Source of the DNA: Puteibacter caeruleilacunae
GTDB lineage: Bacteria > Bacteroidota > Bacteroidia > Bacteroidales > Prolixibacteraceae
Direction: 5' to 3'
Assembly (NCBI GenBank): GCA_005217565.1
Contig: SJCO01000017.1
Coordinates: 1-64,000 of the forward strand
Length of the DNA stretch: 64,000 nucleotides
Numbering within the stretch: the first letter of the stretch is position 1; every line of letters starts with the position of its first letter. This document shows positions 34,657-44,057 of this stretch, one piece after another. Below the pieces are notes generated by a model, which searched no databases, had not been told where the DNA came from, and worked only from the letters and a program-made list of their open reading frames with translations. The position numbers and the translations under genes were made by a program.

Positions 34657-37116
34657 TTATCTTAATTCAGCACCCAATTCGTTCTGATAAGTTTTAATCA
34701 TCTTTTGCATGATCTTATCAATCTGCTTGTCTTTGAGTGTTTTCTCATTGTCACGAAGAATGAAACTAACAGCATAAGACTTCTTGCCTTCTGGAAGATT
34801 CTTTCCTTCATAAACATCAAACAAGTCAACATGACGAAGTAGTTTCTTTTCTACTTTTGTTGCAATATCCTTGATTTGTTTGAAAGAAACTGACTTGTCA
34901 ATTAGCAACGCAAGGTCTCTTCGTACTTCAGGATATTTAGGAAGTTCAGTGTAACTTACTTTTGCTTTAGATGCTTCTTTTTCTACAATATCCCAGTTAA
35001 AGTCGGCATAGAATACCTGTTGACTAACTTCAGCAACTTTAAGCGCTTTTGCGCTCACAAATCCTAAGGTAACAACTGTTTTTCCTCCTCTGGTAACATA
35101 TGAAATGTTCTCACTCCAGATATCAGAATCTTTTGTTTCAAGTACAAGACTATCTAAGTTGATTCCTAGGCGTTGAAGAATGCTAACAACATAGGATTTC
35201 AATTCAAAGAAGTTTGAACCAGCTTCTGGACTTGTCCAGTTTTCCAATTCTTTGTTTCCTGTTAACCAAAGTCCAAGATGCATTTCTTCGTAATACTTAT
35301 CGGCAGGGCTTGCAACATCTTCTTTATCATTCTTGAAATAGCAATTTCCGAATTCATATAGACGAAGGTTATTGCTTCTTCTGTTAATGTTATATGCAGC
35401 CGATTCTAATCCTCCAAATACAAGGTTTTGACGCATTGCGTTCAAATCCTGACTTAGTGGGTTGAATATATTTACAGTGCTTTCTGCACTATGGTCTTTC
35501 AATTCTGTGTAGTAACCAGATTTCGTTAACGAGTTGTTCATAATCTCGTTAAAGCCACGAGCAGTAAGCATATCTGAAATCAGATTTCTAATCTGCTGAA
35601 CATCTGGTTTTGCTGAATATTGGATTGTTGAATTAACCGACTGGCCTGGTTCTACGTTGTTGTATCCGTAAATACGAAGGATTTCCTCAATAACATCGCA
35701 CTCACGCTTAACATCAACGCGATATGGAGGAACACTCAATTCAAGTCCTTCTTCTGTCTGGCTATCGATTTTAATCTCAAGACCCGAAAGAATGTTCTTG
35801 ATTCTTTCAGCACCAAGATCTTTACCAATTAAGCGAGCAACATTGTTATAAGTCAGACTAACTTTAAAGTCTTCGTTAATAGAAGCATCTCCAAGTACAT
35901 CAACAATCTCAGAAGAAATTTTACCTCCTGCGATTTCTTTGATCAATAAAGCAGCACGTTTTAGAGCGTACATAACAGTATTTGGATCAACTCCACGCTC
36001 AAAACGGAATGATGCGTCAGTGTTTAATGCATGACGACGAGCAGTTTTACGAACATATACAGGATTGAAATATGCACTTTCAAGGAAGATATCAGTTGTT
36101 GTTTCTTTAACACCTGATTTGATTCCTCCAAAAACACCTGCAATACACATACCGTTGTTCTCGTTGCAGATCATTAGATCATTCTCATGAAGTTCACGCT
36201 CAGCTTCATCTAGTGTTGTAAACTTAGTGCCTTGAGGCATTGTTTTCACAACAATCTTTTTGCCATCAATCTCTGCAGCATCAAATGCATGTAACGGTTG
36301 ACCTGTTTCGTGCAATACATAGTTGGTGATATCAACAACATTGTTAATTGGAGCAAGACCAATCAGTTTTAGTCTGTTTTGCAACCACTCAGGGGATTCT
36401 TTAATTTCAACACCACTGATGGTAACTCCACAATAACGAGGACAAGCCTGTGTGTTTTCAACCTCTACAGGAATTTCTAAAGAATTATCATCTACTATGA
36501 ATTCCTCTACAGAAGGTCGTTTGTATGCGCTTTCTTGTTCTTGTTGTAAGTAGGCAGCTAAGTCTCTGGCAACACCAATATGAGATCCACCATCAATACG
36601 GTTTGGTGTTAAATCAATCTCGATTACATAGTCGCTTTCGATATTGAAGAATTCGCTGGCTGGAGTTCCAACTTTAGCGTCGGCTTCCAATACCATAATT
36701 CCTTCATGACTGTTACCTAAACCAATCTCATCCTCGGCGCAAATCATACCCATCGAAACTTCACCGCGGATTTTTGATTTCTTAATCTTAAATTCGTTGT
36801 CTCCATCATAAAGAATAGTCCCAACAGTTGCAACTACAACTTTCTGTCCTGCTGCTACGTTAGGAGCACCACATACTATCGGTAGTAGCTCTGCTTCCCC
36901 AACATCAACTGTTGTTTTACTTAGGTGATCACTGTTAGGATGAGGTTCACAGGTTTTAACTTCACCGATAACCAATCCTTTTAACCCTCCTTTGATGGTT
37001 TCAACTTCTTCTACTCCACCAACTTCAAGCCCGGTTTGGGTTAAAACCGTCTCTAGTTCTTCTGGAGAAAGATCAAGATCAATGTAATCTTTTAACCAAC
37101 TATATGAAATATTCAT
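34657..37116 (-). CDS. pheT: Phenylalanyl-tRNA synthetase, beta subunit
   Basis: PheT pairs with PheS to charge tRNA-Phe. At 819 aa it is full length. In order it has an N-terminal tRNA-binding EMAP-like domain (IGEVKTCEPHPNSDHLSKT, IVCGAPNVAAGQKV), the B3/B4 editing domain (about residues 215-400), B5 (YNNVARLIGKDL region), the core synthetase-like domain, and a C-terminal FDX-ACB domain (LPKYPEVRRDLALLIDKSVSF). pheS is not adjacent, which is common in Bacteroidota. A consensus promoter lies 35 nt upstream. Confidence 0.97.
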   Translation of the reverse strand: MNISYSWLKDYIDLDLSPEELETVLTQTGLEVGGVEEVETIKGGLKGLVIGEVKTCEPHPNSDHLSKTTVDVGEAELLPIVCGAPNVAAGQKVVVATVGTILYDGDNEFKIKKSKIRGEVSMGMICAEDEIGLGNSHEGIMVLEADAKVGTPASEFFNIESDYVIEIDLTPNRIDGGSHIGVARDLAAYLQQEQESAYKRPSVEEFIVDDNSLEIPVEVENTQACPRYCGVTISGVEIKESPEWLQNRLKLIGLAPINNVVDITNYVLHETGQPLHAFDAAEIDGKKIVVKTMPQGTKFTTLDEAERELHENDLMICNENNGMCIAGVFGGIKSGVKETTTDIFLESAYFNPVYVRKTARRHALNTDASFRFERGVDPNTVMYALKRAALLIKEIAGGKISSEIVDVLGDASINEDFKVSLTYNNVARLIGKDLGAERIKNILSGLEIKIDSQTEEGLELSVPPYRVDVKRECDVIEEILRIYGYNNVEPGQSVNSTIQYSAKPDVQQIRNLISDMLTARGFNEIMNNSLTKSGYYTELKDHSAESTVNIFNPLSQDLNAMRQNLVFGGLESAAYNINRRSNNLRLYEFGNCYFKNDKEDVASPADKYYEEMHLGLWLTGNKELENWTSPEAGSNFFELKSYVVSILQRLGINLDSLVLETKDSDIWSENISYVTRGGKTVVTLGFVSAKALKVAEVSQQVFYADFNWDIVEKEASKAKVSYTELPKYPEVRRDLALLIDKSVSFKQIKDIATKVEKKLLRHVDLFDVYEGKNLPEGKKSYAVSFILRDNEKTLKDKQIDKIMQKMIKTYQNELGAELR

Positions 37117-37150
37117 TCTTGTATGATTTTTCGCTAAAAATTTGAATTAG

Positions 37151-37181
37151 CAAAAGTAAGAAAAACCGTTCAAGTGACAAA
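37151..37181 (-). promoter_or_regulatory. Promoter of pheT (perfect Bacteroidota consensus)
   Basis: On the minus strand, TTTG (37181-37178), a 19-base spacer and TACTTTTG (37158-37151) match TTTG-N19-TAnnTTTG exactly. The predicted start of transcription is about 28 nt before the coding start. Confidence 0.75.
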
Positions 37182-37350
37182 TCAATATGGCTTCAAGTTG
37201 TTGTGATAGTCAATTAATAGCATTGATTTTAAATGGAGTTTGAAATGACAGAATTGAATGATGCGATTTGAAATGATTGTATTGTTAATTATTGGGGCAT
37301 TTATAATAACTCAATATAAGCTGTAAAGAGGTTGAATTTGAAGGTAAGAC

Positions 37351-37380
37351 TTTGACAGTTAACGGATATTGTTATCTTTG
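37351..37380 (+). promoter_or_regulatory. Promoter of the MraY/WecA-type transferase gene
   Basis: TTTG (37351-37354), an 18-base spacer and TATCTTTG (37373-37380) match the Bacteroidota consensus. Because the in-frame TTG at 37352 lies within this promoter, the real start codon must be downstream; ATG 37406 fits. Confidence 0.7.
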
Positions 37381-37405
37381 TAATGCTCGAAAAACCAATA
37401 TTACT

Positions 37406-38638
37406 ATGCCGCCTATTTTAATCGTATTTGCCAGCGTGATGCTAGCAGCGTTGATTGTGTATTATAGCATACCAACGATCATTACTGTTGCGCGTTTAAA
37501 GCATCTTTATGATGAACCCAATGAACGAAGGGTTAATACTACTGTGGTACCAACATTAGGAGGTGTGGCAATTTTTATTGGGATTAGTCTTGCTGCCTCT
37601 CTTGCCAGTTATGGATCCAACTTTAAAGAATTGCAATATATTCTTATCGCAATGGTAATCATGCTTTTTATTGGTTTGAAGGATGATATTTTGAATATCA
37701 GTCCAACAAAGAAGTTGATTGCTCAGCTTATTGCGGCTGGAATATTGGTTTTCTTTGGTGATATCCGGTTTACTAGTTTGCATGGCGTATTTGGAATTTA
37801 TGATATTAACTATGTCTCGAGTGTGTTGATAACCTGTTTTCTTGTTATTGTTCTAATTAATTCTCTAAATCTAATTGATGGCATTGATGGATTGGCTTCA
37901 GGTGTTGGAATCATAACCTGTGGAACCTTTGGTTTATGGTTTTTTATGGCTGGTTATATGACCTATGCAGTACTGAGTTTTGCTGTTGTTGGGGCATTAC
38001 TGTCATTCTTCGCTTATAATGTTTTTGGAACGCGGAATAAAATATTCATGGGTGATACGGGATCTTTGATACTGGGATTGGTTACGGCTGTTTTATTAGT
38101 TAAGTTTAATGAGTTGAATATCATAAAAAACAACCTTTATTGGGTTGATTCTGCTCCTGCCGTTTCATTCTCAATAATGATAGTTCCTCTTATCGATACT
38201 ATACGAGTGTTTACGATTCGGGTATTAAATAAGCGTTCACCTTTTTCTGCAGATAAGAATCATACTCATCATAAGCTATTGGAATTAGGATTATCTCACC
38301 TAAATGCAACTTTGCTGATTGTGAGCATCAATACTTTCTTTATAGCTGCAGGTTTTCTTATGCAGGATTTTGGTAATTATGTACTACTTACCTTTAATTT
38401 GGTGGGAGGAGTACTTGTGGCTTGTTATCCTTCATTCCTGATTAAACTTAAGAACAATCTTCAGGCAACGAAGAATGACTCATTGCTGGAAGTTGATGTA
38501 AAAACAGGAAAGTTACGATCCCGGCAAACTATAACTCTTCGAGCATTTATACAAACAATGAATTTTTCAGATGAACGGGAAGAGGATTTATCCAGATTAA
38601 AATCAAAGGGAAAAAAGAAAGAGGACGTTGCCGTTTAG
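37406..38638 (+). CDS. Undecaprenyl-phosphate sugar-1-phosphate transferase (MraY/WecA family)
   Basis: This integral membrane enzyme (410 aa, about 10-11 helices) transfers an N-acetylhexosamine-1-phosphate to undecaprenyl phosphate to start O-antigen, wall or surface polysaccharide. Family motifs are PNERRVNTTVVPTLGGVAIF, the Asp motif LKDDILNISPTKKL, INSLNLIDGIDGLASGVG, FMGDTGSLILG, and the C-terminal HTHHKLLELG typical of WecA/TagO rather than MraY. A cytoplasmic charged tail follows residue about 350. Sugar specificity is uncertain. The start is fixed by the promoter at 37351-37380. Confidence 0.88.
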   Translation: MPPILIVFASVMLAALIVYYSIPTIITVARLKHLYDEPNERRVNTTVVPTLGGVAIFIGISLAASLASYGSNFKELQYILIAMVIMLFIGLKDDILNISPTKKLIAQLIAAGILVFFGDIRFTSLHGVFGIYDINYVSSVLITCFLVIVLINSLNLIDGIDGLASGVGIITCGTFGLWFFMAGYMTYAVLSFAVVGALLSFFAYNVFGTRNKIFMGDTGSLILGLVTAVLLVKFNELNIIKNNLYWVDSAPAVSFSIMIVPLIDTIRVFTIRVLNKRSPFSADKNHTHHKLLELGLSHLNATLLIVSINTFFIAAGFLMQDFGNYVLLTFNLVGGVLVACYPSFLIKLKNNLQATKNDSLLEVDVKTGKLRSRQTITLRAFIQTMNFSDEREEDLSRLKSKGKKKEDVAV

Positions 38639-38727
38639 ATACGACTTAATGGAACAAAAAGGAATCAAGTCGCCATCTTTTCTCCGTATCAAAACTATCT
38701 ATACTCCGTATTTTCCCTATACTTTTG

Positions 38728-38771
38728 ATAGGGATAATATAGGGATAGGATAGGGAATGTATAGGGATGAT
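38728..38771. repeat. Four tandem 11-bp repeats (ATAGGGAT core)
   Basis: The core ATAGGGA occurs at 38728, 38739, 38750 and 38761, exactly 11 bp apart. A reverse-complement copy (TCCCTAT) lies at 38714-38720. The last unit is followed by ATA. The array lies between two converging genes, so it is not a promoter region for either. It may be a small variable-number repeat or an array of protein-binding sites on one face of the helix. Confidence 0.75.
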
Positions 38772-38775
38772 ATAA

Positions 38776-38803
38776 GAAAAGGATATCCTGGAGGATACCC
38801 TTT
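38776..38803 (-). terminator. Terminator-like hairpin after the acyl-CoA synthetase gene
   Basis: The imperfect stem AAGGATATCC (38779-38788) with GGATACCCTT (38793-38802) has A residues on its left. It would terminate the minus-strand gene that ends at 38828. Confidence 0.5.
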
Positions 38804-38827
38804 CTTGACTAATATCTAGTTGTTATT

Positions 38828-40735
38828 TTATTTATACCAGGCTTTCAGGCCTTCCTGATTCTTTGGATTACAAATATTCTTTGCTTCAGGTGTATATAAA
38901 TAGTCTAGTTGGTCAGCGAAATATGATGTTACCTTGTTTCTTACCATCTTCATTGTTGAATTCAACAGGTGATTTTGCTCAGTAAAAGCTTCTGGTAAGA
39001 CAGCTATATTTGATGGCAACCATCTTTCCGGGAACTCTCCTTCGAATTTACCTCCTTTAAGATACTCGTTAACCTCTTTCCGTATTAGATGCAATGCTGC
39101 ATCAATAGCTTCATCTGTCCCAGGTTTAATACTTCTCTCTTCTAATTTTCTGTTTATTGCTCCAATATTTGGAACAATCAGACCTACAGTGAATGGATTC
39201 TGGTTGTTGAAGAGCATTACCTGATCGATGTATGGTGATTGGTCTATCAATGCTTCCTCAATTCCCTCAGGACTGAACTTTTCTCCGTCGTTTCCAATTA
39301 AGAGACTTTTGAAACGACCTAAAACATGAAGGAAGTTGTCTTTATCAAGGAAACCCATATCTCCAGTGTGTAGCCATCCATCCTTTAACGTTTCGTTAGT
39401 CGCTTGTTCATTTTTCCAATAGCCTAACATCACGTTGTCGCCTTTGATCACGATTTCTCCTTTTTGTCCTTTGGGTAGTTCATTCCCATTTTCATCAAGG
39501 ATTCTTAATTGCAGATTATCTACCAAACGACCAGAAGTCCCAAATTTTACAGCATGTAGAGCGTTCGATGAAATTACAGGAGATGCTTCGGATAGACCAT
39601 AGCCTTGACACATTGGTGTTCCGATGGCATAAAAGAAGCGTTGCAATTCGATATCTAAAAGTGCTCCTCCACCGATGAATAATTGCAGGTTACCACCAAA
39701 GCCATCTCTGATTTTACTGAATAAAATTTTATCATATAAGGCAACCAATGGTTTAAGGAAAATTCTTAAACCACGGCCTCTGTCCCATCCAATTCCATTG
39801 TAGGCATAGGTTACTTTTAGGGCATGGTTGAATAGACGTTCAGCTTTTGTCCCTTGCTTACGGATACTAGCCTCAATATTTTTCCTAAAGTTCTTAGCCA
39901 GAGCTGGAACACTCATTAACATATGAGGTTTAAACTCTTTAATGTTGCCAGGTACATTTTTTAGGGTATCCAGACTGTTTCTACCAATCTGAACTGATCC
40001 TATAGATGCTCCATTTACCATAAAACTGTAAAGACAGGCAGTATGGGCAAATGAGTGATCCCAAGGTAATATTGCCAGTGTTTTATAAGAAGCAGGTATA
40101 TTCATTAAGGAATTTGCCTGGGCTACATTGGCCGCATAGTTTAAATGTGATAATATAATTCCTTTTGGATCGGCTGTTGTTCCACTGGTGTATGATATAT
40201 TTGCAGGATCATTATCCTTAATGTTTTTCCAGACCTTATCAAAAGAGGATTTATTTTCTCTTAAAAATGTTTTTCCCATCGACATAACCTGAACGTATTC
40301 AAGATCTTTTTCTGAAGGATTTTCTTTGCCATCAATGTAAATTACCTTTTCCAATAAAGGAAGCTGGTCTCTGATTTCTTCAACCTTTGATGCCTGGTTT
40401 CTGGAAACAATGATCATACGAGCACCTGAATGCTCTAATCTGAACTTTAGTTCGGTTTGTGCTTCAAGCTTAATTGATAATGGAACGTTAATACCTCCGG
40501 CATATAAGATTCCTAACTCACTAATGAGCCAGGCATTTTGTCCTTCTGCTAACAATCCTATGCGATCACCTTTTTGAATTCCCAACGACATTAAGCCGGC
40601 TCCAAAGTAATGAACTTGCTTATGAGCTTCTGCGTATGTGGTCCCCTCATATTCTTTCGTCTTCTTCTCCCAGAGAAGCGTGTTGTCAGGAAATTGCTCA
40701 ACACTTTGCTCAAAAAGTTCGGTCAATGTTCTCAT
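38828..40735 (-). CDS. Long-chain acyl-CoA synthetase (AMP-forming)
   Basis: The 635-aa ANL-superfamily ligase activates fatty acids through acyl-AMP to acyl-CoA. Motifs are ISYTSGTTADPKGIILSHLN (P-loop), YGLSEASPVIS, and DGWLHTGDMGFLDKDNFLHVLGRFKSLL. ATG 40735 gives the usual N-terminus (LTELFEQSVEQFPDN); an open frame extends 28 codons further upstream without family similarity. Chain-length preference is not readable, but the length and architecture match long-chain FadD-like enzymes. It is a single gene, divergent from hmuR. Confidence 0.88.
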   Translation of the reverse strand: MRTLTELFEQSVEQFPDNTLLWEKKTKEYEGTTYAEAHKQVHYFGAGLMSLGIQKGDRIGLLAEGQNAWLISELGILYAGGINVPLSIKLEAQTELKFRLEHSGARMIIVSRNQASKVEEIRDQLPLLEKVIYIDGKENPSEKDLEYVQVMSMGKTFLRENKSSFDKVWKNIKDNDPANISYTSGTTADPKGIILSHLNYAANVAQANSLMNIPASYKTLAILPWDHSFAHTACLYSFMVNGASIGSVQIGRNSLDTLKNVPGNIKEFKPHMLMSVPALAKNFRKNIEASIRKQGTKAERLFNHALKVTYAYNGIGWDRGRGLRIFLKPLVALYDKILFSKIRDGFGGNLQLFIGGGALLDIELQRFFYAIGTPMCQGYGLSEASPVISSNALHAVKFGTSGRLVDNLQLRILDENGNELPKGQKGEIVIKGDNVMLGYWKNEQATNETLKDGWLHTGDMGFLDKDNFLHVLGRFKSLLIGNDGEKFSPEGIEEALIDQSPYIDQVMLFNNQNPFTVGLIVPNIGAINRKLEERSIKPGTDEAIDAALHLIRKEVNEYLKGGKFEGEFPERWLPSNIAVLPEAFTEQNHLLNSTMKMVRNKVTSYFADQLDYLYTPEAKNICNPKNQEGLKAWYK

Positions 40736-41048
40736 TATATCCCTTGATAATGTGTTAATTATTCGTTCATCAATCGTCAAAAATATAAAAAATGAATTGA
40801 ATTCGAGCGGAACATGCAATAATCGACCAAAGGAGTATCAAAAGTTTGTGAAAGAATGTAAAGATTAATACTAAATGTGATTGATCGTTACAGTAAGATT
40901 ATATCGTCAGCAGATTTGAGATGGAAGAGCCTGGCAATCGTTGAACGTTAAAGATACCAATAAGTAGGTAGGCGTAGTTTATTATTTATAATAGTGTGTT
41001 CTCTTATTGAATGGAATTTAGAGGATATAAAAATCACCAATAATGGCG

Positions 41049-41080
41049 ATTGTTCGTAGCAGGTAGTGCAAGTAACTTTG
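41049..41080 (+). promoter_or_regulatory. Promoter of the hmu haem operon
   Basis: The -7 element TAACTTTG at 41073-41080 matches TAnnTTTG, with TTG at 41050-41052 about 20 bases upstream as a weaker -33. Transcription would start near 41087, before ATG 41110 and after the in-frame TTG at 41050, supporting the ATG start. No clear Fur box was identified in the 370-base gap between the two divergent genes. Confidence 0.5.
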
Positions 41081-41109
41081 TCCTGCAAATACTTAAAATT
41101 TTGGTTGAT

Positions 41110-43245
41110 ATGCAATTTGTTTATTTACAATTGCTCTTGTTGATGATGAGCATTACTTCAGTTTTTGCACAAAAACATATAATTCTTTTAGAAGAAGGAT
41201 CTGAAAAACCAGTGTCGGATGCTTATGTACAATGGCAATCTCTTCATGGAGCACGGGAGCCAGAATTTACTGTTTCTGATGAGCAAGGAGGGATAGATAT
41301 TACCTCTAACGAGGATCGTCTGGTATTAGTTGTATCTCGTATTGGCTATGTGTCAGTCACTGATACTTTTGATATGAAAAAAGTTGAAAGCATTGACTTG
41401 AAGCGCGATGTTCATAATATTGATCAGGTGGTAGTTACCGGCACACGAACAGTGAAGCGTTTGGCCGATGTACCTGTAAAAACAACAGTAATCAGCGCAT
41501 CTCAAATAAGGAAATCTGGAGCTGTCTCTGTTTTGGAAACGTTGGAAGATTATATGCCAGGTGTTGTTACAGAATCCAATGCTATGGGAAACAATATGCG
41601 TATAAAAGGGCTGAATAGTCGACATATACTATTTCTGGTTGATGGAGAACGACTTGTTGCAGAGGGAGCTGGTGGGAATATAAATTTTGATCAGATTAAC
41701 GTTAATAGTATTGAACGTATCGAGATCGTAGATGGTGCAGCTTCAGCTTTGTATGGTTCAAATGCGATTGGAGGAGTAATCAATATTATAACAAAGAAAC
41801 CAATGCATTATTTTGACCTTGGAGTTAATACTTCTTATCAGAGTCATAACACCATAAAGCTTCAGACTGATGTTGGCGTTAATCGTGAAAAGGTCTTGCT
41901 GAGAGCGGGAGTATTTAGAAACAGTTCAGATGGATTTGATCTTGATAATGGCCCATATGCAGCTCGATATACCGATTTTGGGGGGGATGTAACATTGGGA
42001 TACAAGTTTTCAAAACGGATAAGAACAAATTTTGTAGGTCGCTATTTTCAACACGAACGATTTAATCGAGCTATTTCGATGGATGTAAAACACGATCTGA
42101 ATCGTAAGCTGACATTGGGCGCTAATGGTAATGTTGAATCGCGCGATCGCACCAATGATCTAAAAATCAGCGTAAACTTCGATAAGTTTTATTCCTATGA
42201 TGTGATGGAGAAGAAGAATGATGATTTGGAGGAAGGTTTTAATGCATCATATCTTTCATCCAGATTGGTTGATCGTTTTTCTAACGATGATCAATGGGAG
42301 TTAGTAGGAGGATTGGAATATAACTATGAGCAAATAACAACTAAAGAGTCTAAAACGCTGGGGGAAATTCCAACAAAGAAATCGGTTAATGATGTAAATG
42401 TTTTTGGTCAATTTCAATATACTTTCTTCCGGAAAGTTGATGTTGTAGCAGGTGCTCGTTATACATACAATAGTCAGTTCAACTCTGCTTTTAGCCCCAG
42501 TTTGTCGATGATGTATCGGTCAGGTTGCTTTAAGGTTAGGGGAGGACTGGGAAGATCATTCAGAGCTCCGAGCATTAAGGAGTTATATTATAAATTTGAT
42601 CACCAGGGAAGTTTTTGGATTTTTGGGAATCCAGATCTTAATGCGGAACATGGAGTTTATTCCTCTCTTTCGATAGAGTTTTCAAATGACAAGTTTAATG
42701 TGTCTCTTGGCGGGTATCATAACCAGATTGATGATAAAATAACAGGATATGTAGTTATTGAGGATGGGAAAGATAATCGATATTATAAGAATGTTAGCAG
42801 CGCAACCTTAAAGGGGATTGATTTGAATGTTTCTTGCCACATTATTAAGCCTATTGTATTGAAAGGAAGTTATAGTTACTGTGATGCTCAAGATGATTTG
42901 ACGGGCTTACAACTGGAGAGTAACGTGAAGCACAGTGGTACAGTTGCTTTAAACTGGTCTGGGGATATCTTGCAAAGTCCGCTTTCTGTCCAGTTTACAG
43001 GACGGATGAACTCACCTCGTTTGTATCAGAGTTTATACATTGATGACGAAGGGAATGAGGCGCTTAGTTTGAATGAATCTGATTCATACAGTATATGGAA
43101 GGTCACGTTAGTAAAACCATTGCGGATTAAAAAGCATCAAATGGAGCTTACTTTTAAGTGTGACAATATTTTTGAGTTTAAAGAACAAGATTTTATTAAC
43201 CCTGGAAGGCAATACCTTTTGGGGGTGAGATATAGATTTCAATAA
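41110..43245 (+). CDS. hmuR: TonB-dependent haem/haemoprotein receptor HmuR-like
   Basis: The 711-aa outer-membrane receptor has a signal peptide (LLLLMMSITSVFA/QKH), a short N-terminal carboxypeptidase-regulatory-like domain, a plug (VVVTGTRTVKRLADVPVKT, RIEIVDGAASALYGSNAIGGVINIIT) and a 22-strand barrel ending in Phe-Gln. The haem-receptor boxes FRAP (near residue 484) and NPDL (near 507) are present, with a His in the intervening DHQGSFW, as in HmuR of Porphyromonas gingivalis. The next gene is HmuY-like, 12 nt away, then hmuS. In P. gingivalis the order is hmuY then hmuR; here it is reversed. Confidence 0.9.
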   Translation: MQFVYLQLLLLMMSITSVFAQKHIILLEEGSEKPVSDAYVQWQSLHGAREPEFTVSDEQGGIDITSNEDRLVLVVSRIGYVSVTDTFDMKKVESIDLKRDVHNIDQVVVTGTRTVKRLADVPVKTTVISASQIRKSGAVSVLETLEDYMPGVVTESNAMGNNMRIKGLNSRHILFLVDGERLVAEGAGGNINFDQINVNSIERIEIVDGAASALYGSNAIGGVINIITKKPMHYFDLGVNTSYQSHNTIKLQTDVGVNREKVLLRAGVFRNSSDGFDLDNGPYAARYTDFGGDVTLGYKFSKRIRTNFVGRYFQHERFNRAISMDVKHDLNRKLTLGANGNVESRDRTNDLKISVNFDKFYSYDVMEKKNDDLEEGFNASYLSSRLVDRFSNDDQWELVGGLEYNYEQITTKESKTLGEIPTKKSVNDVNVFGQFQYTFFRKVDVVAGARYTYNSQFNSAFSPSLSMMYRSGCFKVRGGLGRSFRAPSIKELYYKFDHQGSFWIFGNPDLNAEHGVYSSLSIEFSNDKFNVSLGGYHNQIDDKITGYVVIEDGKDNRYYKNVSSATLKGIDLNVSCHIIKPIVLKGSYSYCDAQDDLTGLQLESNVKHSGTVALNWSGDILQSPLSVQFTGRMNSPRLYQSLYIDDEGNEALSLNESDSYSIWKVTLVKPLRIKKHQMELTFKCDNIFEFKEQDFINPGRQYLLGVRYRFQ

Positions 43246-43257
43246 AAATAATGAGAT

Positions 43258-43869
43258 ATGAAAAATTTATTTTACTTATTTCTTGCGATAACTTTAATTG
43301 GATTCACATCGTGTGACGACGATGATGATCCTTCTGGTGCAGGACAAACATTGAGTCAATCAGTTGATGCTTCTTCAAAAACAGACTGGCAGTATTTTTC
43401 GTTTAAAGACGGAACGATTGTTGGAACAGGAAAAAACAACGACGAAGATAATGCTACATGGTTTGCCCGCAAGGATTGGGATATTGCTATTAGCACCTAT
43501 CATGTAAGAACCAATAGTGGTTTATCAACAAGTGTAGGTTCGACAGGAGGAGTTTATACCTGTGATGCAGATGTTAAATATTTTGATTTAGTGGAAGTTC
43601 CTGCGGGATCAACATTCGCTGTTGATAAAGTTATTCCGGTTGCAGGACATGGAGGCACAACCGACTATATTAAGTCAAATGCTCAGGTGATTCAATTTGA
43701 ATTAAAAGAAGATGGCAGTATGGTTATGCCTCCCAAGTATTTACCTTCTCCGATATATATTTTTAAAACTGCGGATGGTAAGGAAACTTATAAAGTAAAC
43801 TTCACTCAATATAAAAATGCAGATGGAGTATCGGGGCATGTCGAGTTTGATTATGCGATTCTTTATTAG
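43258..43869 (+). CDS. hmuY: HmuY-family haem-binding lipoprotein
   Basis: The 203-aa lipoprotein has a lipobox (LIGFTSC) with Cys20 followed by an acidic DDDDDP export tag typical of Bacteroidota surface lipoproteins. The HmuY core is recognisable: SKTDWQYFSFKDG, WFARKDWDIAISTYHVRTNSG, and a C-terminal HVEFDY. HmuY takes haem from host proteins and hands it to HmuR. Two histidines bind haem in P. gingivalis HmuY; candidate residues here lie in TYHVRT and VAGHGG, but equivalence cannot be fixed without alignment. A hairpin terminator follows. Confidence 0.88.
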   Translation: MKNLFYLFLAITLIGFTSCDDDDDPSGAGQTLSQSVDASSKTDWQYFSFKDGTIVGTGKNNDEDNATWFARKDWDIAISTYHVRTNSGLSTSVGSTGGVYTCDADVKYFDLVEVPAGSTFAVDKVIPVAGHGGTTDYIKSNAQVIQFELKEDGSMVMPPKYLPSPIYIFKTADGKETYKVNFTQYKNADGVSGHVEFDYAILY

Positions 43870-43912
43870 GCGAACTTTTGCTATGGATTAGATATAAAAT
43901 GTATCTGAAATG

Positions 43913-43947
43913 AAAGGGCTGTTGGTATTGTGCTACCGACAGCCTTT
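43913..43947 (+). terminator. Hairpin terminator between hmuY and hmuS
   Basis: The stem AAAGGGCTGTTGGTA with TACCGACAGCCTTT, with one or two mismatches and a 6-base loop, lies after hmuY. The T run is short, so it may be a partial terminator giving more hmuRY than hmuS mRNA. Confidence 0.6.
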
Positions 43948-44057
43948 ATGGGTTTAGGGATTTGTTCTTTATTTAGTTGGTAGTGAAGAATAATGTGACG
44001 GCTTGCTATATGAGAGTAGGCCATGTTATTTGATAAGACGTAATTTTATATTTCATT

